Shown here: positions 51,386-61,571 of the stretch, one piece after another
Layout: each line of letters opens with the position of its first letter
Numbering within the stretch: position 1 is the first letter of the stretch
Source: Trachythela sp. YZ-2020
Taxonomy: Eukaryota > Cnidaria > Anthozoa > Malacalcyonacea > Clavulariidae
DNA: 64,000 bases
Direction of reading: 5' to 3'
Assembly: GCA_016169945.1 (NCBI GenBank)
Contig: JADLSH010000212.1
Location: 1,272,001-1,336,000 of the forward strand
Notes under the pieces: model-generated
Databases searched by the model: none
Told to the model about the DNA's origin: nothing
The model's input: only the letters and a program-made list of their open reading frames with translations
Made by a program: the position numbers and the translations under genes

Positions 51386-52024
51386 ATGGCGGCGAAGCCA
51401 CGTAGGAGTGAATTATCATTGAGTTCTTTCGTTGGGAAAAAACTGAATGATGCGAAACAAAAGTACTTACATCAGTTAGGTATTGGAAGTCTAAAGTACG
51501 TGGAAACCCTAAAGATGTTCGAGACACTTTCAAGAGTTGCCGATGGCCTTTGTAGCGGTGTCGAAAACGATGATGAGTTTGCGAAATTGAAGCATCGGAT
51601 TGTTGATATTAATCCCTTCGCAGTTCGCGAGATATCCATTTGGCATTCCCAAATTCGTAAAAGACTGAGAAGGACGCCATTTGTAAAGACAGGTTGGGCC
51701 ATTGTATTGGTTAGGGATGTACCAAGCAAGATTTTTGAACATATTGTGCAAATTTGCACTGCAAATACTTGCTATGCAACCACTGTGGTTCATACTGCAA
51801 AAGAAGATCTTATTAAATTTACTGATATGAGGAAGGTGAAGTATATATTTAAACATTGTGATAGCATTGAAAATTTAAGCAAAGACTTGGCTAAATTGGG
51901 AACAGCTAAGGCTATTGTATATGAAGAAAAGCCATTCCAGGTATTATACAAGAAGAAAAATGAACAGCTGAGAGTAATGTGTCATTTTGGATTTTGGAAT
52001 TCTTATGGTGTACCTCAGTTTTAG
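51386..52024 (+). CDS. Intact small gene of transposon 2, function unknown
   Basis: 212 codons from ATG 51386 (MAAKPRRSELSLSSF); an in-frame ATG at 51359 would add nine residues. It is a single exon beginning 90 bases inside the left terminal repeat. Basic N-terminus, helical first half (QKYLHQLGIGSLKYVETLKM), then a mixed alpha/beta-looking second half (VKTGWAIVLVRDVPSKIFEH, IVQICTANTCYATTVVHTAK, KVKYIFKHCDSIENLSKDL). No domain is recognised. It is undamaged while the partner gene on the same transposon has several frameshifts, so it may have been kept by selection or the damage may be recent. A role in transposition is inferred from position only. Confidence 0.65.
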   Translation: MAAKPRRSELSLSSFVGKKLNDAKQKYLHQLGIGSLKYVETLKMFETLSRVADGLCSGVENDDEFAKLKHRIVDINPFAVREISIWHSQIRKRLRRTPFVKTGWAIVLVRDVPSKIFEHIVQICTANTCYATTVVHTAKEDLIKFTDMRKVKYIFKHCDSIENLSKDLAKLGTAKAIVYEEKPFQVLYKKKNEQLRVMCHFGFWNSYGVPQF

Positions 52025-53316
52025 CTAAAATTTGCCATAATTATAAGAGTTTTGACATTCTTCTTCAGTGACGGTACTGGATTTTACAATTATATATATA
52101 GACCATTTGCAATTGAGCTCGCAAAACTTGTTGCATAAACAAATCTGTCAAACCAGAATGAAAATCATGCAACATTGTCAACATGTTTACATGTTTATGT
52201 GAGACCGGCACAATTCGAATTGAAAATCATTCCATTTTCGTGCAGCATAGTTGTCCTTTTGCCATTATTGCTTTGGTGTGCATGGTTTGTTCCAAATATG
52301 AGGCACATCCAAGACTGGTATGAAATGCTGTGTTAACATTCTTCTTGGTCTGAGTTTCTCCTAGTGTGTAATAAATTGATTCGATACTGCAGACCGCTTT
52401 AAGTTATTTCTGTGCCGGTCTCGTGTAAACATCTATTATATACAAATAATACCTGTAAGAAATTGTGGACGTTGCAGTTTCATCCTATGACGTCTCACTG
52501 CAATTGCCATGCAGTTAACCCATTGACAAGTAAAATCATCTGGCGATTGTCGAGAAAAATAATAAGTAGGGCGCACTGGGGTGCATTGCGGCTAAATGGG
52601 TTAACTAGAGACATTATCAAATTTTGTGGTTAACCCATCAAGCCCCAGAGCTTCCCCATTGACATAAGTAATTAAATTAAAAACACACAGTCACCATTTG
52701 AGCAATGTTACTTCAGTGTCTTATGAGGTAATCACTAATTACCAAGCTTGAAACAGTTGAGGTTTGAGTCGTAAATGTGTTTTACTAAATAACATCGCTC
52801 AAACGGTCAGTGTGTGCCTTCAGATGGCTCCATTCAGGTGCATTGCAGATCAATGAGTTAAGGAATTAAACGTCTTGGACAGATTACTACTTCATGTTAT
52901 ATACAACACATCCAGAAAGTTGTAAAAGCATTTAATAAATTAAATTGACGAAGTCTCAGAAGTAGGGATGCACTTGAACCACAACAGTTTTGAGCCAAAA
53001 GTGAAACTTCTACCAGAAACCATGCATTTACCATTATTTGTACTAATTTTAACAGAGGCTGTATTAGAATGATCGGATCATATCACAGCACAAGTTGCTA
53101 TCATTTTAATAATTATGCAAAATATATGTTTTGCTGAACAAGAACTTTATGAAAACCAGATCAAAAGCCAAAATGTTGTATTCAATTGCATCCCTATTTA
53201 CAAATTTGGATATATTAATGTATAAATTTATAAGCACAAAATTGTGTTAAAAAGTTTAACAGTTGTACCAATTTGATATATATATGTTAGTGTTTTTTAA
53301 AGAACATTTTCCAATG
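52025..53316. repeat. Transposon 2 spacer with TTAACCCATT foldbacks
   Basis: No coding region. Two small inverted units end in GTTAACCCATT/AATGGGTTAAC (52514-52603) and TTAACCCATC/AATGAGTTAA (about 52632-52861), with TTAA at the edges. This suggests miniature TTAA-type elements. A related motif is near 3590. Confidence 0.45.
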
Positions 53317-56300
53317 TCACTTTGTTAGGTATTTGTGCATCTGTTTAGTAATGCAACCACCTTCAACACTCCTCCTGATTTCTTTAGTGATATCAGAAGA
53401 ACATATTTGCCACTCCGTCATTGCATCTTTTGGGAGCCCACAATAGCAAAAGCTATCTGTAATACATCGAGCTGGCACATACTTAAATTTACTCTTACAA
53501 TAGTTGTCATTATGTGGGTTTTGTTGCCTTAACCAAACAAGGCACATGTATTCATGCCTGAATATTTGGTGCCATCTTCGTTTGTAGGTGGTATTCTTGC
53601 TTAGGGCTGCTAACCGCTTGTGTTTTGCTTCCCTCCCTTGCATAGTATTTAAACCTAGGCCAGTCTTGAACTTGCTAAACATGTACTGGTACAACATACC
53701 CTAGCGTCCAAACACTAACTGTAACTCTAACAAACAATGAAGCTGCATTGAAAAAGTGAGTGCAGTCATTTTTCAGCTTAGCAAGTAACCCTTCCTCCAT
53801 ATCGGATATCCTTGAGAACACGGAAACGGCATCCCTGAGTTTTACTGCCATGTATGCTAGTACAAAAACTCTGCTGTCAGGTGGACTACATGCAGGACTC
53901 TCTAGCAAAACATGGACCAACTCGCAAAACCTATCACACATTAACCTAGTTTCTTCCCCCGTAAATCTAAAGTGAAATGGTGAGCCACTTTTCCGCCCTT
54001 CTCGAAACCATCGCAAAATCGAGTTATATAGCCTGTTTGCTCTTACTTTTGTTTTCAAACATCTCAAAAATCTTCTCAAACAGCAATTTTTCTCTAAATC
54101 AGAAATATTTTTGACATTGCCAGGGATGACTGTTTTCGAGTAAAGAACATATGAGAACAATTCTGAAAACAAAAACTGCCAGGTGTTATTGGCCAAGTGT
54201 AAGGGTTCTACCACAGCTTTATCAATTACAAGGCCTAAAAGCGGTTCAAATTCCTGGCGAGATTTGTTCTTGGCAATAAACTCAGTTACCTTAGTTCTTC
54301 CCGCTAACTGTTTTGGGGTCAACTTGCTTTTATGCTTCTGAACAAGTTTTGCAACCTTTAAACGATCTTGGTAGTCCCAAGGTCTAAAGTGGTCATTCTG
54401 CCCCCCATAAGTGTGACCCATTTCCCGATTTTCGGAGAGTTTAACATTGGCAAAGGAAGAGAAATAAGTGGCCGAATTTGGTAGCTCTCCGAAATAAATG
54501 CCAGCCACTTCATATCTGAGGGTACTAGCTCGAATGAGAACGTGACATTTACCCCTCAATGAAGTAGGCCTTTTTTTCAATATTCTCTATACTATTTCTT
54601 AATTCTTTGGCATACTTAACCATTGATGGGTGCTCTTCCGAGCAGTTTGCACCGCATATCAAATGATTTTCATCACAACTAGCAATTCTATCGCCAACAT
54701 TTAAAAACGAAACTAACCAAGCTGTCGCTTGGTTATGTTTACCAAATGGGGCCCCATCTGCACCCAGGGCTATCTGGAATGTGCCCTGGGAAGACCAAAC
54801 CAGTGCAAAAACCAGGACGTAATTTATCAATTTCTAAATACAGACCAGCTATCTTTAACAAAAGGGCTCTAATTCTCTATAGCAACCTGATACACCAACG
54901 CTACTATCATCAGTTTGTGGTTCCTCTTCCTCTTTGCTGATTTCTGATTTCTTGACTCTGGGAATATCTTTCAGTTGACCAATGTCAACATTGTCGACAA
55001 ACTGCATTACATGTTTGTAGTCTACAAGCTTGGGAATCTTACACCGATCCATGTATGTTACTCTATGCTTCTTGCCTTTCTCATCAACTTCAAATATTTC
55101 GCGACTACGCTTCCGGTTATATTGGCTCTTGCTGCTTATTCCTCCCTCATATAAAACTCCAACTGATCGCACCAAGTTTTTCTGACTGTGATCATATTTG
55201 TCCACTGCATTGTTGACGATTAAGGGAATTACTTCTTTCATAACTTTTGGAGACTTCTCAATGTATGTCTTCAAATCATGTGCACTAGTGGAGTACACTA
55301 ATGTGCTCCACAGACCATCAAGTGCACACTTTCTTCGACAGTTTTTGTCATCGGTAGGTCTTGCATTCACTTGCTCTGCATTCTCCAACATCAATCTCCT
55401 TCGTTTACGAGAAACACTTTCAGGTAGGCAGTGTTTTTCACTACAGGATTTGTTGCATATAGAAGGATTTCTAATGCTCGAATTGCGAGGTAGCTTAATC
55501 TGCTCATCTTCAAGTAATCCTCTCTAAAAATCATTGTTCAAATATAAATATCAAAGTTGTGAATTTAATTTAATATTAAATCGCATTAATTATTAACTAT
55601 CTAGACTTCTATAACTAAGGTACATGCTGTGCATATATATTGGAAGCCAGTTTGGCCTGCTTGGTCAGATCTCATTGAAGAGCACGATGCTGCTGAACAG
55701 GATGCAAAGTAATTGGCAGCTACTGTCACAAGCTATTTTGACAACTGTATGTGCAATACAGTATCATGTCAAAACAACACAACTGTTCTGCAAATTAGCC
55801 ACCAAGCCAGCTATGCACTATTAAAGTAAAGTAACGGAATTAATAGAACACAAAAGTGTATACTTTACTAGAAATACATAGATGCAATGATCCCTCGCTT
55901 ATCTATTGCAGTTACACTAATGACAACATATAATGTACAGCAGATATACATTTCAAGGTTGCCACATCGATCAGGCCTGGACTGCCTACCTGACTGGTAC
56001 CTACATGACCTAAAATCTTTTTTGTCATACATGCTTTATATAACACCCGGCTGTGATCTTACATCTACATGCAGGACCTCATTTACAATAAAGAGAAATA
56101 ACTGTGAAACAAACATGTACATACAGAAGCACATGCAACAGGAGTAGCCTATCACAACAGACATTACATTTGTTTATATATGCATGTTCGCACTGAAACT
56201 GATTGAATTTTCATTACAACACAAATTTAGCTCACCTTTCTTTTGAGATTTTTTATATTCTCTTCCTTTATGTCAATATCGGCCTGCAATGTCGAGATAA

Positions 56301-56691
56301 TACGATTTTTGCAATAATTTGTTCTTCTTTGCCTTCTTCCCCTCGCCCATGCACCAATATTGAAGTGTTTATTGGCCATGTATTTATTATTTTATTTAGT
56401 ATAGTTGTCCATGAAGATTCTCGCTGGTACAAATTCCTGAAATAAAGTGAAAATAACATGTATTATACATCAAACAAATCCTTTGAAAATGCTTAATACA
56501 TCTCTCGTTTGCGATTTAGGATAAAATTCGGTAAACATTAAAAAAATAGTTCTTTTTAAAAGGTATATTTTCAACTTAGCTACAATTCTACTTACCATGG
56601 CCAGAGAAAGATGTAAATCTTTTAGTAAAAAACCAAACAGTGAGACACCCTGAGGAGCAGCCATTGTGCAAATGCACTCTTCTGTTGCCAT
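53317..56691 (-). pseudogene. Large transposase-like gene of transposon 2, several frameshifts
   Basis: Exon 1 (56691-56595) encodes MATEECICTMAAPQGVSL with a GTAAGT donor. An exon at about 56446-56238 has a shift and ends in a coiled-coil STLQADIDIKEENIKNLKRK. From 55527 (after TTTTAG) a long region reads with breaks near 54870, 54575 and 53700: KSQYNRKRSR, IALGADGAPFGKHNQATAWL, GELPNSATYFSSFANVKLSE, GQNDHFRPWDYQDRLKVAKL, GLGLNTMQGREAKHKRLAAL and RRWHQIFRHEYMCLVWLRQQ. It ends at 53317. The pattern belongs to a recurrent unannotated transposon family in cnidarians. GADGAPFG and the conserved W, H and C residues suggest a transposase, but the superfamily is not assigned. Confidence 0.6.
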
Positions 56692-56857
56692 GGCAAAAAA
56701 AATGATGTTTTTGACCGATAACAGACCGACAATCTACGAAAATTGAACACGCTCCTTGACTTATGGATTTAAGTGGAAATAAAACGGCCGCGCGCAAAAT
56801 TTCGAAAGGGGGGACTGGCGCAAGCGAACGTTTTTCCAGCAAAAAATCCCCAATGTG

Positions 56858-59045
56858 ATATGACTGACAATTTGTTTCTTCATATAGAAGAACAATAGTC
56901 ACCAGATTTTTCAACAGAAAATCTATTCTCAATCGAATCTTATATCAGTGAAATCATGCCGTAAACTACATATTTATAACAAAAATACATTCCATCATTG
57001 TACCTGTTCTTTGGCGTAAAACTGGAGTAATTTTTAATAATTATTTTTCCATTTTTGCTTCAAAAAACTCAATTTTCAAACGCAAAACAAACTTTGAAAT
57101 CCCTGAAGTTGTTGCTGTGTTCGCTGTTTCCGTGCAGTCAATGATTTACATTTGACAATTGAGAATAAAGCCTATTTACCAGTGAAATAACAACTTAAAC
57201 AAAACTTTTTAAGAAAAAGATGTCTAGATTAAGATAAATTTCATCGGCTAAGCTAAAAAGTGTGTACTGTAGATGAAAATGGTAAAAAAGCTATGAGAAA
57301 CACGTACATGACCAATAAAATGTACTTCAATGTGATTCAAACAGACTTGGGAGACGTACTTTTTTCAATTGCCTACTTTCTACATGAAGATGACTTAATT
57401 TCTAGCTGTTTATTTTAGATCTAACTGGAATGGGTGTCCTCTAAACCGTTAAAGTACAAAAAATAGAGAAAGAAAATAGAAAAAATAATAATTTTGAAAA
57501 CAATTTTCTTTTGCTCCATAATTATTTATTTGAGACACTCATTCCTGTTGGACTCAATAATTTCAATATAAACGCTTACTAATTCAGACAATCTCAATCC
57601 GTGACATTACTTCCAGACTCATCTCCCGATGGCTTAAAGATGAGCTGTACAATATTACAATTTGCAGGATCACGTGACAGTTGCTGTGGCAGCCAATGTG
57701 TCATAATTGTTAACATTAGGCTGATCTAACAACTTGCCAGGTTTGGTGAAGAATGCTCAAAGGAGCTTCGTGTAATTCAGATTGTTGTATATTTTTTGCA
57801 AAATGAGCTGGAGCCATGACTTAAGTGCACTGAGCGGCTGGTAGAGACAAGCCTTAGGTTTAATATGCCCCTGTCTGTTTCTTCGTCGTCGTCGTCGTAG
57901 CTTTTGTGGGTGTCACAAACTTGGTCTTCCACGGTCACCCAAGCACCAGCACAAAACGCATGCAATTTTCTTTTGTGCATCTTAGAATACTTGCGCATTT
58001 TGAGTTACGTACTTTAACCAGATGAATAACGGATCAAGAGAGCGATACGGTAAATGCAAGTGCAATACGAACGAGAAACGTAAAAATCATGCTGATATTC
58101 GTCACGCACTATGTAAAATATTCGACACACTTCAGTCTATATGAGGGTATTATATTTCCAACAACAAAAATTGCGCCTTCAGTACCTGACGATCCATACT
58201 CTACAATAGTTTGAGCGAACCATACGCGTGGATATTTATTTGTATTTTTTGGAAACTAAAGAGAAACTAGATCGAAATCAGTGTTGAATATAATCCAGAC
58301 ATAAACGCGCAATAACGCGGAGCTCTATTTATTAGAGTACAGGGGTCAGCTGTCACATCTTCTTGATAATTATTACACCGTAAACGGGTCAAGTTTTTAC
58401 AAAAAACCGAACACCTTAGTTCTCCCTACGTCTTGCAATATTTTAAGATGATGAAGACAGATGATCCTATAGCTCCTCATTATTATACTTCGATTTGACC
58501 CAAACGCTTGAACAGACTCGACATAAGTATTCAGCGAGACGCATTCCTGACGACAACAGTGGAATACGCATGACATTTAATGGCGCGCACGGCGCACGTA
58601 TTGGTCAAACGTTGGCAGGCCAATTCAAATGAGCAATCGCAGATCGCAGGTTCAATTCCGGTCCGAGGATTTAGAGTTGCATTTTCCGCAGCCGTTCGCG
58701 TTCAGGTCTAAAACATTGTATATATTATTTCACTCGAAATCCACCTAAACCTTCTACCTTTCTTATAATATACCTTAATGGCTTAATCTTCGACATTTGA
58801 AATTGGCCACATATTTTAAAGCATTCGTTCTAGTCGATACTTTCGTATTGAAAACCTTCATACTTCCACGTTTCTATATGAATTAACGACGTTTTGTCAA
58901 TATATTTTGACATTTCAAAACATATGCGCCATGTTGAATTTAAAATCTAGCATGCGAACAGGCAAATTGAATGATGTAATTCCTCTTGAAACATTACGTC
59001 ATTGTTGGTTGTAAGCCAATTGGTGATTGGCTAACGTTAAAAGCT
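56858..59045. other. No gene; SINE fragment near 58620-58670
   Basis: AT-rich DNA without a supportable exon. At about 58645-58665, GATCGCAGGTTCAATTCCGG is a box B-like tRNA sequence without a matching box A, probably a SINE scrap. A (GTC)n patch at 57882-57898 is trivial. Confidence 0.4.
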
Positions 59046-59375
59046 AGCATTACATTAATATTAACATTAACATTAACATTAACATTAACATTAACATTAA
59101 CATTAACATTAACATTAACATTAACATTAACATTAACATTAACATTAACATTAACATTAACATTAACATTAACATTAACATTAACATTAACATTAACATT
59201 AACATTAACATTAACATTAACATTAATATTAATATTAATATTAACATTATTAATATTAACATTAACATTAACATTAACATTAACATTAACATTAACATTA
59301 ACATTAACATTAACATTAACATTAACATTAACATTAACATTAACATTAACATTAACATTAACATTAACATTAATA
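59046..59375. repeat. (TTAACA)n hexanucleotide tract
   Basis: About 50 units of ATTAAC with a few ATTAAT variants at 59220-59250. It reads open in several frames only because of repetition. The same units resume for about 18 bases at 60548-60565, on the other side of the Helitron-like copy. Confidence 0.9.
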
Positions 59376-60547
59376 CTAGAAATACATGCTTGCAGTAACC
59401 CCTCGCCCCAGCTGAACATTGCCAGACATTACATTCCAAAACATTACTATTGCTAATCTTTTTTATCAAAAAATCTGCCATGCAAAGGTTGTAGGCGAGT
59501 CGGATATCTGCGTTCAAAACAAATTTTTGGCATAGAAAACAGAATTGGATCCTTGGCTCACACCCCTCTTCACGACGCAATCAAAGGCTATCGCCAAATG
59601 AAATGTTTTACCTGCCGTAATCACTGTGGCTTCCTTCATTTTAAATTTGCCATTAAAATTTTGATCATTACTCTAATAGTTTGGAAAGAAGAGTGGAAGG
59701 AAACAATATTATTTTGGGAAATTTATTTTGAAAGAATAAAAAATGGAAATTTTGTTTCAAAAAGAGGAAGCACAGTAGCCATGGCAACACGATAAAATAA
59801 ACTTCTTTTCTGGAGTACAAAACAACAGGCACAGAATACTACAAAAATAATTAAAATATTAGTTGTTTTAGCCATACAAATCTGAGATATATGGTGTAGG
59901 TATGTTCTTATGCATTCTATAAGCTTCAAATTAATGTTTAAATGCAACCTTCCGTTTACTAAAACGTTGCCAAAAGTTTATAAAACTAAACTGCTTTTTA
60001 CATATTGAAATTAGTTTTTGAAATGAAATCAGTTGAAAATATACAAATTCTCTCGTGTGAAACGATTTCGCTTTCCTTTTAAGTTGGAACTTTTTGATAG
60101 CATAAAATATAGGATATTTTAATTGTAAAAAAATGAAAATCTATGTAAATACAACAACATTCTTACGGCTATATCAACAATTTAATATAAGAAACTTGCC
60201 ATATTTTTTCGACCATCTATCTCTATTTATCCTTTTTTATAAAGTATAAACGATAAATTTGTTCCGCAGCTTTTCCTGAAGTCCCAAAAAGCTATTTATA
60301 AGTTATAATTCAGACTTACTGATATGACTTACTCATGTTTTTTTATAATTCGCTCATTCCACTCCTAACAAAGATTAGTGAGATGACCACCCATCACACC
60401 CATCACTCCCATCACACCCATGAAACATAGCCATGCGCCCGCAAAACTTGATGAACTTTGGATTTCCCATTGCTTTCCTTTTTTTCCGGGTGTAAATATC
60501 CGCGCGGAATTAGTACCCTCGCACGGCGCTTCGCGCCGGCTCGGGGA
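59376..60547 (-). mobile_element. Helitron-like element, copy 3, inserted in the (TTAACA)n tract
   Basis: On the minus strand it starts TCCCCGAGCCGGCGCGAAGC (60547) and ends GGGGTTACTGCAAGCATGTA...CTAG (59376), the same ends as copy 1. Hexanucleotide units lie on both sides, with A before the TC end and T after CTAG, so insertion split an A|T within the repeat. The interior differs from copies 1 and 2. No coding region. Confidence 0.55.
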
Positions 60548-60570
60548 TTAACATTAACATTAACAAGGCG

Positions 60571-61440
60571 ATAGCATTATTTATTTATTTAATTGATTTA
60601 TTGCACAAAGCCAAAACGGTAAGGGAGCGAACGGGACTCGAGGTCCCATGCGAGGCACTCCCCCGATTCAAACCATATAGATACTAAAATACATAATACT
60701 CGTAAAAAACCCCAACGGTGACCCGACCTCTGTAGCATACGATATCTGGGATTTTACGAGAGAGAGATATAAAGTTCTTCGAGCATCACAATTTTTTAAC
60801 ATCGGACACGTTCTCCGTAATAATCCAAGCATTTTATTCGCCTTGGCCACAATTCCCGTGATGTACATATTCCAGGTGAGATTACGGGTGACAGTAATAC
60901 CTAGATCGACGCGTGTCAATTCAACTGAGCTAAGATGGTAATTTGTTATAAACGGACTCTTGCGACGGGATATTGTCAGGACTTTACATTTCGATACCTC
61001 GCTCCAATCATCAGCGCGGAACAAAGCTTCTTGTAAATGGTCACAATCTTGGCAAGATGTTATTGCCTTGTACAGCTTTGTGTCGTCAGCATATAGACCA
61101 GTTGATGTTGCTGGTATTACATCCGGGAGATCATTGATGAACAGGAGGAATAGCATAGGACCTAAGATACTCCCATGTGGCACACCAGAGGTAACTGGAG
61201 ACCACTTGGAAGCAACACCCTCGAGAACAACACGTTGGGTATGTCCACGTAAATAGTCGTACCATTGGTAAGCATTGCCTGATATACCGTAAGCTTTGAG
61301 TTTCGTCAGTAGGATACAGTGATCAACGGAGTCGAAAGCTTTGGCAAGGTCAAGGAAGAGAACTACTGACTGGATGTTTTTGTCAAGTAACTGACCAATA
61401 TGATATAGAGTGGAGAGTAGTTGTGCTACACCATAGTTAA
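60571..61440 (-). pseudogene. 5'-truncated LINE RT fragment
   Basis: Minus-strand reading from about 61440: VVLFLDLAKAFDSVDHCILL, then VPHGSILGPMLFLLFINDLP (Q of the usual PQG replaced by H) and the catalytic YADD. Continues to LTWNMYITGIVAKANKMLGL, ending near 60668, with a 3' tail of AAAT-type repeats at 60571-60600. It lacks the endonuclease and N-terminal RT. Its upstream neighbour is the P-type transposase gene, in divergent orientation. Confidence 0.75.
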
Positions 61441-61571
61441 TATGTTATTGTTCTGTTTTATGGCGTGTGACGTCACTACGAAGGTGCACACAATGGCTCC
61501 TTGTTATTAAAAACAGCATGGGGTCTTTCGATATTCGAAACATTTTCGCTTCGCTTACGCCGTATACGGCT

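Larger units (their letters stand above)
51296..56857. mobile_element. Unclassified DNA transposon 2, ATA target duplication
   Basis: Inverted termini CACATTGGGGATTTTTTGCT and onward (GGAAAAACG) at 51296 and, reverse complemented, ending at 56857. They are flanked by ATA on both sides (51293-51295 and 56858-56860). CAC-type ends with 3-bp duplications recall the CACTA/EnSpm group, but the encoded proteins do not let me confirm that. It carries an intact plus-strand gene at the left end and a decayed large minus-strand gene from the right end, the same convergent layout as the transposon at 27525-32731. Confidence 0.7.

Noticed and set aside
57777..57998. 73-codon minus-strand ORF with an Asp/Glu run
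   Set aside because: The acidic run comes from a (GTC)n patch; no other support.
59046..59375. Interstitial telomere repeat
   Set aside because: The unit is TTAACA, not the TTAGGG usual for cnidarians; treated as a microsatellite.
58986..59580. Frames of Leu-Thr, Asn-Val and Leu-Met repeats over 140-176 codons
   Set aside because: Artefacts of the (TTAACA)n tract.
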